From contig NC_060899.1 of the NCBI RefSeq assembly GCF_014805685.1, positions 15,582,954 to 15,646,953 of the forward strand: DNA of 64,000 nt, given 5' to 3'. The stretch is from Silurus meridionalis (lineage: Eukaryota; Chordata; Actinopteri; Siluriformes; Siluridae). Below are positions 35,943 through 61,760 of this stretch, piece by piece. Positions within the stretch are counted from its first letter, which is position 1. The number at the start of each line of letters is the position of its first letter. Under the pieces are notes generated by a model. It searched no databases. It saw only the letters and a list, made by a program, of their open reading frames with translations, and was not told the origin of the DNA. A program made the translations under genes and the position numbers.

Positions 35943-36421
35943 GCAGAGTTTCTGGGCTCGGCTTTGGATGCAAGACGGTGCAAGGTGAGAGTTTGACTCA
36001 TCTGGGTGGAGACTGGAGCTTTTGTGTGTTTTTATATCAGCCCATTGTCTTAATCTCCAGAGCTCGAGCTGTTCTGCATTTCCTGTGAACCACAAAACAA
36101 CAAGTTCAGAATATAAACAGATTCTGAAAATCTCCCAATAAGGACACGGCAAAAAACTGGAAATGTATCATCATCTGAATCACTTCTAACAAAAATATCC
36201 ACATGCCAGAATCCGATTCCATTGCGGATTGACGACAGACTATGTGCCGTGGTGAAAAATGACGGAGCTACGTGACGTCCGTGGCACCTTTTTTCTACAT
36301 TGTATTGATAGGGACGTGTCGTACGGAGTCAGAAACCACACCAGAGTCTGAGACAATGAATGACTCAAACAACTGACGACTTCACTGTGTAATGATTTCT
36401 TTACCTTGATTTACCTGATAG

Positions 36422-36792
36422 CTATGGAAGCCCGTTTCCGCCACATAAAAAAAATTGCCTATTTCCGACTTTATTTGTGCCAATGCTGACTTTATTTATC
36501 ACAATTGGGACTTTATTTCAGTAAATTATTACTTTTTCCACACAATTCCAACTTCATTTCTTGCAGTTTTGACTTCTAACAACCAAAAGTTAGCTTGAGC
36601 TATGCCTTTGTGTAATTTGTGTAATCATGACTGAAGTAGTCCTTTATGTTATCTATAGTTTTACAGATCGATCTATGGATTGACCTGTTTAATATTCAGT
36701 GTGTAAAACTTCCTGGCACTACAGATTGGGTGAAATAAAGTCGGAAATTAGGCAAACTCTTTTTTTATTGTGGCAGAAACACGTTCCTATAG
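36422..36792. mobile_element. Non-autonomous DNA transposon (MITE) with terminal inverted repeats
   Basis: The left end CTATGGAAGCCCGTTTCCGC (then CAC) and the reverse complement of the right end, CTATAGGAACGTGTTTCTGC (then CAC), match over about 55 bp that also includes 'aattgccta.ttccgactttattt'. The 260-bp interior has no frame. A TAG or TA target duplication is possible at both edges. Confidence 0.7.
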
Positions 36793-36914
36793 TAGCCTCA
36801 AAGCTCATTTGCAAAACTAATGCTTTTGAGACATTGATATATCAGATGTTTTCTTGAACATGTATGCTGACCAGCATAATCAGCATCATCAAGCAGATAC
36901 AAGAGATCTATTCA

Positions 36915-36917
<3 letters not shown>

Positions 36918-36957
<40 letters not shown>
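36918..36957. repeat. (CA)n microsatellite
   Basis: About 20 CA units some 200 bp beyond the pfkfb2 stop codon, probably within its 3' UTR. Confidence 0.9.
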
Positions 36958-36959
<2 letters not shown>

Positions 36960-37101
36960 AAAGAGCTTTAATGAGCTATGGTAACTCTAACAACCACTCT
37001 TTGTATAGGTGGTGTGCAGAAAAGCAATTAGCTCCTGCCAGGCTAAAACAGGATAATGGAGAATGGAGAATGGAGGATGGAAAAACATCAACAGGTCTTT
37101 T

Positions 37102-37107
37102 TTTATT
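37102..37107 (-). other. Candidate polyadenylation signal of pfkfb2
   Basis: AATAAA on the minus strand about 60 nt after the stop at 37165. The real 3' UTR may be longer. Confidence 0.35.
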
Positions 37108-37164
37108 CAAGTTGTTCATAGTGACCTTTATCCAATATCCAAAAACAAAGCAACAAAATGAGCA

Positions 37165-49049
<11,885 letters not shown>

Positions 49050-49969
49050 GGATCTTGGTACGGGTCCCGCTGCACCTCCGAGGGGGGCGTGTGCTCTCGG
49101 CCCCAGGCGACTCCGAGCCTCTGTGACGGCGTTTGTGCTGCAAGCAGATACGGTCACATGGTTAGCTGAGTGATTAATGACTTGTTTCATGCAGTAAGTT
49201 CTTATCTTTTTACCTTCTATTCCACATGATCTAATTTCTCTTGTATTTCACATGATCTCATATTACACATTACCTTGTTTATCTCATATCACTAAATTGA
49301 GGGTGTGGCTTAATGATCTCAATCCCGTGCATTATCATCACCACGGCTTCTTGTTTTATCTCGCTTAAACACGTCTCTATGTCACGGCCATAACTTATTT
49401 ACGTTCCCTTGTATTACTGTTGTGTCCCATGACTCACCTTGGGGTGTCTTACTTTGTTTACTAGCATTTATTAGCTCAATAATCTTGTTCTAGTGCAGTA
49501 ATATTTGGTATATACGTTATCTCATCCACTGGCTTTACTAAGTCCCCTTTGTAGTTCAGATACTTGTTCTTCTGATTAATAAATGTTTAATTGCACACTT
49601 ATTGCCCACCCCTGTGCCACCCCTGTGCCACCCCAGCTCTATACACCTGGACAAGTTCCTGGATCCATCCTAATCGCCTCCACACTCCCTCTATAGGTGC
49701 ACTTATAAACAATACAATGTTATATAATGGAATAACTCACCTTTGCACCCTGAACAGGACAATAACCGTTAGTAAGGAAATATCAGCATCATTAAGACAT
49801 TTTATACCCCACTGTTTTACCTCTGTTTGTGGTGTAAAAACACGGACTTACCCTAAAGAATCCAACACACACACACACACACACACACACCTCACCTTCT
49901 CAAGTTCTCACCTTCCTAACTTCACTACAATCACCCTGAAGACGCTTTTCCTCGGATTTGTTTCAGGAA

Positions 49970-50120
49970 GTAGCGACTTGATGCGTTGCTCTGACAAGTC
50001 CCGCCTCTTCTGCGCCCTGATTGGCCAAACAGACGAGGAAGGCGTTCACATCGTCATAGCAACCATAGTAATAGCCCACGTCTTGTTTGAGCGAGCTCTA
50101 TTGATTGGCTTTCAGGCCCG
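49970..50120 (-). promoter_or_regulatory. Candidate pfkfb2 promoter with two CCAAT boxes
   Basis: CTGATTGGCC (near 50018-50027) and TTGATTGGCT (near 50101-50110) are inverted CCAAT boxes, i.e. in sense on the pfkfb2 strand, within a locally GC-richer block about 0.9-1.1 kb upstream of the inferred start codon. No transcription start is known. Confidence 0.3.
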
Positions 50121-50607
50121 TCAATCAAATTTGAATACTTTTTTTTTTTGGAGGCTGAGTACAGATTAATCTGCATGTGTGAGACTTTTTTAATTAAATA
50201 TAATCATATTTTGGGGTGTTTTCATTTAAATATGGCGAATAATAATGATAATAATAATAAAAACGTGACATTTATATTTATATGTATTTATGTTTATTCT
50301 TCATATTATTTTATATTGTTCCATCTATTCATTTTAATGTTTAGTTAACAAATGAAAAAATAACACCAATGAACCAATTATGTGCTTATTTAAAATGAGA
50401 AAATTAAATTAATCGATATACACATTTTCAAATTTAATAATAATAATAATAATACTTTTTTTTATATTATTATATTATTGTTCTATTAAACACTGTCAAA
50501 CATTTAAATAGAAATATAATATTTTAAAAAAATATATAAAAGAAATAAAAGGAAAAATATAAAGTATAAAAGTTTAATAAATGTATAAAATGTAAAGATT
50601 AAACAAT

Positions 50608-50610
<3 letters not shown>

Positions 50611-50654
<44 letters not shown>
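50611..50654. repeat. (TAA)n microsatellite
   Basis: About 14 TAA/AAT units in an AT-rich stretch. Confidence 0.9.
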
Positions 50655-50655
<1 letters not shown>

Positions 50656-51229
50656 TAATAAATAAATCTAACCCTATTATCTAACCCTAACACCCCCCAC
50701 CCCACCATTTTTTGATCTAATGTATCATCATGACCAAAATTCTACCTCGTTCCAAAAACTTTTGTGCCATAATAAAATGTGTTAAAATACTTTCTAGGGG
50801 GTAAATACTTATGCACAACAATGCTTATAACCCATTATTGTGTAAATGTAGCTATTATTACTGCAGCCCTTATTATTAGAGCGAGAATCGTCAGATCAAC
50901 TGTGCTGCTGCTTTTCTCCATGACCTCTATAAGGAATTATAATCAGAGTCTCCCAGAGTCTGTTCTTTGTTTTCCGTGACACTTCTGTAAAGGAAACATC
51001 GCCCTGCTGTGGTACAACTGCTCATTTGCTTGCTAAATAAGGCCTCGGCTTCGCAACTCCTCCAGGAACCGGAGTGTGTTGCTTTCTTTTTTTTTTTCTT
51101 TTGCGTAAAAACTTCTCAGGATGTGGGACAGCATGAGCTCCCAGATTCCTTTGCCTTGTAAGGCTAAAGGCCTGAGCGGCTGCCTGAGGCACGATGTTGA
51201 CCTTATTGGCTGAGTCACGAACGAGGAGG

Positions 51230-51326
51230 TGTGGTGAAGAAGCTGAAACATTAAACAAACGGTCCATGCTGAGGGAGAACCAGGAGCGAGACCGAGGCTC
51301 TGAACCAGCTGCCACTTAACACCGAG
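51230..51326 (+). other. Candidate 5' non-coding exon of myl9
   Basis: A GC-richer segment ends CACCGAG before GTGAGC, a good donor. Mammalian MYL9 has its start codon in exon 2, so a non-coding first exon is expected upstream of 53236. CArG-like sites (CTAAATAAGG at 51034-51043, one mismatch from CC(A/T)6GG) lie about 200 bp before it. Suggestive only. Confidence 0.3.
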
Positions 51327-53195
51327 GTGAGCATCACACATCACAATCTTCTTCTCGGACACGCTGTTTTGATTTTTTTTTTTTCCATCTGGAAAAGTGT
51401 TCGCTTTGTGGTATCTTTCTGGAAGATTTACTGGACCGTTATTTAAACATGATCGCAGATGCCAGATGTTTAATTCTGCTGCACTGAAAAAAAAAACAAC
51501 TCCAATTGCAATGACATTTTGCAGAAAATTAAATTTACTATTTTTATGCTGATTTCTCATTTCTGTGACGCTAAATAAATATTTCTTGCTCATGTCAGTA
51601 CCACCATTAAATTTACTCTGTTCTTATTTTCTAAAACTTTTCCCCGAAAGAAGGAGCAGGAGCGCTCACAGAATCTGATTTACTTCTCTAAAGACCTCAC
51701 GGATCAGGAATTTGGCTGTGCAGCTAAACCCTTTTACAATCGTTCTGCAACGGTCCAAGAAACACAGATTGCAGACTTGTATAATGATATATTTAATGCC
51801 ACTATTGGATAAGTGCAGATGAAAGCTGCTATGGAGCACATAGAAGCAGAAATAAACATCTGATAAGATTCTTGTTTCCTCAGGGGTTAGATAAGGTAAA
51901 GAGGTGGGGGTGGGGGTGGGGGTGGTCGGGGGTTGCGATGGGATTTCAGCTTCACAATGAAATAAACAATTCTGGTTACAGGCCGTGGTGATACGTGGAC
52001 ACACTGGCGAGACAATTTCCGAGACAAATATAGATGAGGTTCAGCAAATAAGAGTCGAACGTTATATAGCAAATGTGCAGGAAATCATGGATACCTTGAG
52101 TATAGTTTGATTTTATAGATATTTACATAGTCTAAAATTATTAGAATGTTGAAGACGTTGTTTGACTGTCCTCTGCACCATAGAAACCAATATGGACCCA
52201 AAAAACTCCACTTTATGTTCATTCCTAAGATCAAGTCCCAGATCCATCCGTATCGGCGTTTGATTTGTGATTGAATTCCAGCAGTCAGACACGGATGAGT
52301 TCACTGCCGTTGTTCCACAGAGGGATGTGGGCCAGATGAAAGTGGTTCGTACGGGCCATTGCTCTTTTGCAATATGGGTGTGTCATAGACGGCTGAACAT
52401 TCTGAACGCTGTGTGAAGGCTGTAATTGTTTGATGTTTGACCAGTAATTAATTCTATCACTGTCTATTTTTTTTAGATTGTCATCAACTTACAAAGCGTC
52501 TCGGTTGAAGAGTCTCACGGCTGTTTGCTGGTGAATTCGCTGATTTGTGCAAATATTAGCTGCTTGGCAAACCCATTGATTATTCTCAAGAACTTGTTTT
52601 GAGTTTATGGTGCTCTGGTAAGAGTGCTGTAGTTAAAACCAAGACACATCCATGACCAGGACTAGGCAAGATCGAATCTTAAGGCCATTCAAGATGGAAT
52701 TAAAACGAAAACCAAGCTTGAGACCGAAAAACATCAAATCTTTACAAAAAGTTTGCTTTTTTCCTCAATTGCATCAATGATCACGATGCTGTTTGGATCA
52801 ATGAACAGAGGTGGATGAAGTACACAAACCATGTACATGTTTTATTACTCAAGTAAAATTAAAAGTGTCCCTTTAAACTTTAGTACAAAAGAATTTGCCT
52901 TCAAATGTACTTAAGTATCCAAAGTACTATAATTTATTACTGCTATAATTTCCTTATTATCATTTTTGTAACAAGACTTTAATCAACTCAGTTTATGTGA
53001 AAAGACTCGAATGTGACTATCAGAACAATGATGTCATGGCGAGTTCGAGTTTGGAGTTTCTTCATCATTTATTCCTCTCTAAAATTCAGTGCTGTGTAAA
53101 ATCATACACCAGGTATTAATGTGGATTCATTCAGCTGCAGGTTGCATGCAGACTGCTTTTTAACATCCAAAAAACCCTTGAGGAACATCTTTTAG

Positions 53196-54394
<1,199 letters not shown>

Positions 54395-54700
54395 ACAAAT
54401 CAAAAAAGCAGGATACCAGATATATTCATCTGAAATCAGGACTTTTCTCTAAATGGTGATTGTATGCTGATGACGTCACTGTGTACTGCATAAGAAGTAC
54501 TCGAGTGGTTCTTGTACACAGATTAGGCCTGGATGAGAGAGGTATTTACATGAAACAAAAAAGCTTATTTACAAAATCATTTTGATGTCTATTTAGCCAG
54601 GATTATTTGGCTGTCTGCAAAACCACCGCCTATCCAGCATCATGAAGGCTTCATTCTGCCATCTTTACTGCATATTGATATCATTATATGGCTAAAGTAA

Positions 54701-54824
54701 AATAAAAAATTAAATCCACCAACAACAGCTATAAAATAAGCATTGTTGTAAATTTGGCTCTGAACCCAATCTCTTTCTAAGCCTCTTTCTTTGTAAACCG
54801 AATAAGAAAGATTAACTGAATAAA
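54701..54824 (+). other. Candidate myl9 polyadenylation signals
   Basis: AATAAA at 54701-54706 and again at 54819-54824, about 310 and 430 nt after the stop codon. Confidence 0.5.
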
Positions 54825-55224
54825 GTAACATTGTTTTGGTTTCCACAATCTTCCATTGTTGTTGCGAATAAAATAACCCTCTCGTGACTATAGTGGAATT
54901 TGACCGAAAGCACCACAAGACATGGAAGAACGTGGAACACTGGAGATCAGTGCTTGTGATCCACCCTGTGGTTAGAAGAGAATGTTGGTCATCAATAGTG
55001 ATAGTTTATTTAGGATAATGGTAAAGAAGTTATAGCTAAGCGGTTCAGACATCCAAGGATTTCAATTCACAAACCTCTGGAAATCAAATCAACTACAATA
55101 AGCTACTTCCTGGTAGGTAAGATATTTGTTATAGAATTCTGAGAGTATAACAGACAGACCCAACTAATATATGAAACATTTACAACCATTTGCACAAAAT
55201 AGGCTTTTTTAATGATGGAGTTTG

Positions 55225-55257
55225 GTAGTCACCCTCATCCAGAGCAACTTACAGACT
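55225..55257 (-). repeat. SINE tail fragment
   Basis: 'gtagtcaccctcatccagagcaacttacagac' is the reverse complement of the common fish tail 'taagttgctctggatgagggtg'. It lies directly before the 30-bp minisatellite. Confidence 0.6.
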
Positions 55258-55349
55258 TCAAACCCCTTTTCCATCAATTAAAACATCCTGATACTTATTT
55301 TTTAGATCACAGACTAAGAGTCTCATCAGTCTATAAACCCTGTGGTGAG

Positions 55350-55808
55350 AGTGGAGGGAACAGTGGAGCAGAGGTAGAGGGTGGAGGGAACAGTGGAGCA
55401 GAGGTAGAGGCTGGAGGGAACAGTGGAGCAGAGGTAGAGGGTGGAGGTAACAGTGAAGCAGAGGTAGAGGGTGGAGGGAACAGTGGAGCAGAGGTAGAGG
55501 GTGGAGGGATCAGTGGAGCAGAGGTAGATGTTGGAGGGAACAGTGGAGCAGAGATAGAGGGTGGAGGTAACAGTGAAGCAGAGGTAGAGGGGAGGGAACA
55601 GTGGAGCAGAGGTAGAGGATGGAGGGATCAGTGGAGCAGAGGTAGAGGCTGGAGGGCACAGTGGAGCAGAGGTAGAGGATGGAGGGATCAGTGGAGCAGA
55701 GGTAGAGGATGGAGGGAACAGTGGAGCAGAGGTAGAGTATGGAGGGAAGAGTGGAGCAGAGGTAGAGGGTGGAGGGAACAGTGGAGCAAAGGTAGAGGGT
55801 GGAGGGAA
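55350..55808. repeat. 30-bp minisatellite, about 15 copies
   Basis: Unit of the form ggagggaacagtggagcaga then ggtagagggt. One unit near 55588 is 28 bp (loss of GT), which shifts the frame of the repeat-encoded peptide from GGNSGAEVE to EQWSRGRGW. The 218-codon frame over it (55212-55868) is a product of a unit length divisible by three. Confidence 0.95.
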
Positions 55809-57029
55809 AGGTCACATTCTTACCTTCTCACAGCCTCTCAAAAATCCCCAACACCAATAAACATTTAAGTGTTTTTTAGCCAAAGAGAAATAATAAAAAA
55901 TGAAATTTGTTCAGCTGCAACCCTAGAAATCAATCCTTGACTAAAGTGTGTTCCAAGACAGAGGATAAATGATTATTGACTATGCACATGAAGCACTGAG
56001 AATGCTATCACTTTCCATGAGCGAGTCTCGTTGCTAGCTGTGGTTTGTATATTTCATAAATTCGTAAAGCTTTATTTGGACATTTAGCTCCTACATAACT
56101 CTCCTATTTATCAGTACAATCCAATCTGTTCTCCCATAAAGTATGTGTATGTGCTCCTACTTTAATTACCATTTCTCAGACCTCTGGCCTTCCTCTGCTG
56201 CCTTCCGATGCTGAGCTTGGACTCCTAAAGCAAACAAATCTGTGATGTTGGCCAAGATAAGCAGCGCATGCCTTCCTGCACCACCCTGTTTGGAAAAGAA
56301 TGAGACTCGATATCGGAAATTCATCCCTTCAACTCCACCAAAAAGAAACAAACACTTCTTTTTCTTGTCTTAAAAAAAAAATCCCATTACATCTTAAATA
56401 AAACTTTATTTTTTTGCTGTTTGTAAAATGATAATTCCCCCATCACCCCTATAGTCTACACAGTATAGCATTTCATCACCGATTCCTCGTTCACTTCATG
56501 TGTAAAATAACCATTTACATTAACAACGTTGCCCTTTCTTGTGAAAGTGAACCATGACACAGGGACACCTGGACACCTCTGGAGCTCATGAGGACGTATC
56601 AGAGCCAATGCTCCATTCAGGAAGATACATAAAAAAACGTGAAAAATGAAAAAAGGGGAGGAGACAGTGTCCATATTGTGTAGCCTAAAATGCATAAGGT
56701 ATAAATTTTACATAATCATACCCACATACTTGCAAATTCACCTGCATACAAAAGGTCTCTCGTAAACTTGACCCCAAACGGTGGAAAATCGCATCACACC
56801 CTATGTGGATCACTAGATTGTTACCCAGAGTGCACCAGAAAAATAAAACCTTGACAGATAAAACAGCCGACTCCGGATAAAGCTTTAAAGGTTATTACAT
56901 GTTGTTTGGAACCAATATTTCACTTCTTCTGAAATCTTCTATGCATGACACTGAGCATTTCCCAGTTTTCTTCTTAACACAAAAACACCCCAAAACACCA
57001 GAACTCATGAAATACCACCCTCTGAGCAA

Positions 57030-57509
57030 TTACACCAATCAGGCATAACATTATGACATTATAACATGTGAAGAACACTGAAGATCTCTTCATCATGGCA
57101 CCCGTTAGCGGGTGGATTTATTTATTAGGCAGCAGGTGAACGTTTTGTCCTCAAAGTTGATGTTAAAATCAGGAAAAATGGGCGAGCGTAAGGATTGGAG
57201 CGAGTTTAACAAAATTGTGACGTCTAGACGACTGGGTCAGAGCGTCTCCAAAACTGCAGCTTTTGTGGGCTGTTCCCGGTCTGCAGTATTCAGTATCTAT
57301 AAAAAGTGGTCCAAGGAAGGAACAGTGGTGAACCGGCGACAGGGGCGTTGATGCACGTGGGGAGCGAAGGCTGGTCCGTGTGGTCCGATCACATTGCTGA
57401 AGAAGTTCATGTTGTTGATGCTCGACGAGTCACGACTGTTTTAGCAGCAAAAGGAGAACCAACACAATATTAGGCAGGTGGTCATAATGTTATGTCTGAT
57501 CAGTGTATA
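57030..57509 (+). mobile_element. Internally deleted Tc1-like transposon
   Basis: Ends are inverted repeats: 'caccaatcaggcataacatt' with 'atgac' at the left and 'gtcataatgttatgtctgat' at the right, with TA at the borders. The interior keeps only the N-terminal helix-turn-helix part of a transposase (frame from 57178: MGERKDW, then [20 protein letters not shown]), cut off at about 57351. The catalytic region is absent, so it cannot move itself. Confidence 0.88.
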
Positions 57510-57701
57510 ATGTACTGTAATCGGGTATCATCTGGATCACGTATCTCAACACTGGTCCTCGAGTAGCCCTGGCCAGTGCGCTTTAGTGTCGACTCATTAT
57601 TGTGCCATAAATAAACTCTTGTGACAGCAGGGACACGGAAACCACGAGCAGCGTCTGAAAACATTCCCTGTTTCCGTTAGCAACATGCCCACGCTTTCAC
57701 G

Positions 57702-58138
57702 GCACAAAAGTATTCGGACACCTGTTTTTTTTCTTTTTCTTTCCCCTCCCACCTTTATGTGGTTCTTTCCCAAAACGTTCGCACAGAATTGGAGGCGCGC
57801 AATTGCATAGGACGTCTTCTGAAATATTCCCTTCACTTGAACTTGGAGAAACAAACCTGTTCCAGCTCCATGAAGTGTGTGGAAGATCTTCAGCTATAGA
57901 GCTTTTCAACACCTTTTGGATGAATGTGAACGCAGACTGCACCCCAGGCCTCCTCAGTTCACCTACACCAGAACATGACTTTACTAACAAACTCAGATCT
58001 GAACGAATCTCCACAAAATCTAGAAGAACATCTTGCCAGAAGAGTGGAGCTTTTTGTGAGAGCAAATGTGGAATGGGATTTTCAAGAGAAAAAAAAATGA
58101 CCAGGTGTCCTCAAACTTTTGTCCATACACTTTATGTA
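57702..58138 (+). mobile_element. Degraded Tc1/mariner-derived element
   Basis: Most complete plus-strand copy of the family: starts 'caaaagtattcggacacctg', has 'ccttttggatgaatgtgaacgcagactgcaccccaggcctcc' (remnant of the transposase C-terminus, pattern H-L-x-D-E-x-E-R-R-L) and ends 'aggtgtcctcaaacttttgtccatacac'. Frames are broken. Confidence 0.8.
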
Positions 58139-58850
58139 GTGAGGGCGTGGTTTAAGACCGAGCTCCTGATCGTGTAATGAAAAGAAACAGAGGATTTCTG
58201 TAGCTAATGTAGCTAGAGGTCATATTTGTTGCTGGTCCCTGTAGCTTTTGTTCAGCCACTGATTCAATTTATATGAACTGATATATCTTGCTAGTAAGGG
58301 TATTAACTTGCTACGAAATTTGACCAACGAATTTGACCCAAATCTCATCACAGCGTTTGAGATTGAAATCGGTGTCAATAAACGACCTGGTAATAAAAGC
58401 AGAGTACAAACCAGAAGTCCCAATGCGACGCTCCAGTGCTAAAAAAAAAAAAGAAATCCCCAGAAACATTAAGACTCAAACGTCCAGATTTACACGAGAC
58501 GTCCTTCACGTCGTCCTTTTGTCCCGTAGTGGTTTTGAAATGTACAAGTTTGTGAGAATCGTTCCTCTAAAACAGAGGGAAGGAGCTATAAAAAGCAGCC
58601 TCGGCCGATCGGTCTGTTGAAAATCCGCTGGAGTCGGTCCTCAAATCACTGAGTCGACGCGAGCTGTAGCCCTATTAACGTTGTGATGAGCCGATGGCGG
58701 ACCTTCTGTCTGTCACCGAACGAGTTGAGGCGAACGATCCGTAAGAAAAGGGTGTGAGAGGGGACGAAAAAGCCTGGGAGATATTGCTATACCATGCAGA
58801 GATCTAAAACATTAACACTAGCTCTGGGTTCCAATACGAAACATGTTGGT

Positions 58851-58855
<5 letters not shown>

Positions 58856-58902
<47 letters not shown>
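58856..58902. repeat. (CA)n microsatellite
   Basis: About 23 CA units. Confidence 0.95.
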
Positions 58903-58903
<1 letters not shown>

Positions 58904-59489
58904 CTGAGGTAAAAAAAAAACGAAAGACCCAAATAAAGGACAGAAGATCACAGAAATGAACATGAAACGAACAATTTCAACCCCACAGCGTCGATAAATC
59001 CTTAATAACACAAAGCTTTTCATGACAGAACTCTGTATTCACACGGAGCTGCAAAGGAAACATGGGGTGAAAAAAGCAGCTAATTATGAATGTAAAAGTG
59101 CTCCATCCAACACGCTGGAGCTGAATGTAATGCAGGTGATCAGCCAGGATGGGGGGCTACCAAGTTAACAAACGTACCGATAGCTACCAGTTTATCATTG
59201 TTCAAATCATCACTCGTCAGACGTCCGTAACCCTGTAGGACACATGGTCACACACTGACGCTAGAACCAGCCGTCGCGCCGTCACTTTGTTCCTCGGGAG
59301 TTTGGTGTCGATTTACATCTGAGACAGAAACGTGCCTTGAAGTTTGAACCTAGAATTTTGCTCGAGTGATGGGGATCGGATTCTCAAACTGGTAGCAATT
59401 ATCTCAAAGTAAACCTGTTGAAGGTTCAGATCAAATACAGAGGGACGGAGGATTTATTGGGTGAAGACAAAACAGTGGTTGAATTGATC

Positions 59490-59850
59490 ATTGCTTATGG
59501 ATCATCAGTTATTGATGAATGTTGGGTCATTATTTCTTGTGGATTATCAGTTATGAATGAATGTTTATGGATGATCTCTTCTAAATGATCAGTTTTAGAT
59601 GAACAGTTATGGATTATCAGCTTATAAATTGGTGTTTATGGATTCTCGGTGGATGGACTACAGTTTATTAGTTATAGGGTATGGATTATATCTTCTGGAT
59701 TATTGCTTATAGATTAACGGTTTATCAGTTATTGACCATTTCTAGTTTAGCGTTTAGAGAGTATTAATGAATAATCAGTAATGGATTCATGTTTATAGAT
59801 TATCGCTTATAAATGATCGGTTATGAATTACGTATGAAGATTACTTTATG
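59490..59850. repeat. AT-rich degenerate repeat array
   Basis: 'tatggattatcagttat' and variants recur about every 20-30 bp for some 350 bp. Units are poorly conserved. Confidence 0.6.
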
Positions 59851-61319
59851 GATCCGTTAGTTAAAGTGTGTCTTCTTTTAAAAAGCGTCTGATGGCAAAA
59901 AAATATTTTCTAACACAGACGAATACATTGAATATCTCTAATATCTGAGATTATTTGGATTTCAGGGAGCGATGAGCGGATTAAAGCGCCGCTGCATCAG
60001 GAAATGATGTGATGTGTTATGACTGCATAAGTATAATGTATCCGTTATGTTTTGGACTGAAACCATAACTCAGCAATTTACAATCCCGGAGTGTGCGATA
60101 AAGCAGTGCGGGACGGAGCTTTAATATGAACCCTGTACTTATTGCTGAGATCAGGGTGTGGTTCATATAACAATCAGTCACACCTGAAATCATACGACAC
60201 GTTTTAGCTTCGTTATGCAGAAAAATCAATAAATAAAAAAAACCCACAATGCTGTTAAACCTGGGGTCATGTGATGCGCTCGGATCAAACAAAAAATGAA
60301 AGCTGATGACAAAATAATGCAGCAAAAAAAAAAGGAAGGAGTGCAAAAATATGCACATTTGGCAGATTCTAAAGCTAACGCTTTTGGGCAATTTGGAGGG
60401 GTGGCGTGGGGGGTGGGGGTGGGGGGCTTAGCAGCGCCATATCTGTGCTCTGATTATCTAACGTGGCTGTAGGGAGCGTGAATGTTCCTCAGAGAATCAT
60501 GTGAAAAATATTGGAATGAAAAATATTACATGCATGAAAAACAGGAGCAGGAGCCCCATACTGAAGATGCTTCAATACTGAAAAAAATGTGATTACGAAC
60601 AAAAAGTGTAAAAACGACTGGCAACCCAGCATGAATAAAATATCACTCGGACAATTTAGAGTTGAAATGAAACTAATTTGAATCCCAATCCTGAGCGTGT
60701 TTTCACAAGTGTGTGAAGCCAAACTGTAACAGGGACCAAAAACCTTTCTATCTGAAATCTCAAATCTGATTGGCTGATTGTTTCTTTTTTTTTTTAACAA
60801 TGAGTTTGTACCTGCGCACTTGGACGTGTAGATCGGAATCATCTAAAATCCCAATAACGATTATCACAAAAACGTTATCGCTAAAGAGGAAAGAGTCACT
60901 GCGCGATATGGAGACGTTTTCTGGTTTATTTGGAAGGAGTCTCCAGTGTCAGTGCTCCGTAACAGTCCAGGATTTTAGGACAGAAGAGTTTCACGCTTTC
61001 ATTTTATTAAACTGAAAACAGAGAACGAGGGGAACGGAAACGGGGTAACCATAAGCAGATAATAATTATGCGTCGTGCTTTAGTAAATAAATCGTGGACT
61101 TTAGAATTGTTTTGGATTCCTTATAAGGCAAGTCACAAAATGGAGGCAACGTAAGCAAACAGGAAGTTGAACAGGAAGTGGTATGTGGCACATCGCTGGC
61201 CCGTGTGAACGCAAGATCATAATCGGGTTTTTTAAGTTTTTGTTTTTTACCCTCAAAGCTCGGGGTTGATTTGTTGGCCAAAAAAAAAAAATGAATGCCC
61301 TAAAATGACCAATAATTGA

Positions 61320-61377
61320 CGATGATGAGGATAATGATGATGATGAGCATGATGATGATGATGATGATGATGATGAA
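61320..61377. repeat. (GAT)n trinucleotide repeat
   Basis: About 19 GAT/ATG units with small interruptions. Confidence 0.9.
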
Positions 61378-61499
61378 GGCGAGGAAAGGAAGACCACATT
61401 GCCGTAAAACAAGTGCACACGTGCAGAATCCTGAGTGCGTGCTGGGAGGGGCGTATCTGAAGAGAGGGGGCGGAGATTCTTAAAAGAGGAGTGGGGTAT

Positions 61500-61760
61500 C
61501 TGAGGATTGTGGGTGGGGAGTCTAAGAAGGGGAGGGAGAGTGCGTCTGAGAAGGGGTGGAGTGTCTGAGGAGCAGGCGGAGTGTCTGAGAAGGGGTGGAG
61601 TGTCTGAGGAAGGCGGGGTGTCTGAGGAGCAGGGTGGAGTGTCTGAGAAGGGATGGAGTGTCTGAGGAAGGGGCGGGGTGTCTGAGGAGCAGGGTGGAGT
61701 GTCTGAGAAGGGAAGGCAAAGATTATGAAGAGGGGGCAGAGTGTCTGATAGAGAGGCGGG
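61500..61760. repeat. Minisatellite with 20-bp units and 60-bp higher order
   Basis: Unit like 'gtgtctgagaaggggtggag'. Three unit variants alternate (gagaagg, gaggaagg, gaggagcagg) so that the blocks at 61621 and 61681 start with the same 33 bases. G-rich on the plus strand, hence C-rich in a dlgap4 transcript. Confidence 0.85.

Larger units (their letters stand above)
30636..37164. other. RCA-A to pfkfb2 intergenic region
   Basis: About 6.5 kb with no supported gene. It holds the repeat array at 30820-31480, a Tc1-like fragment near 34840, a MITE at 36422-36792 and microsatellites. Two minus-strand open frames (32036-32455, 139 codons; 32541-33059, 172 codons) show no domain, no splice context and AT-rich composition; I see no reason to call them genes. 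The RCA-A promoter must lie at its left end and the pfkfb2 3' UTR at its right end. Confidence 0.7.

Noticed and set aside
51033..51593. 186-codon minus-strand frame upstream of myl9
   Set aside because: No domain; it runs through low-complexity A/T stretches and overlaps a better explained candidate myl9 non-coding exon on the other strand.
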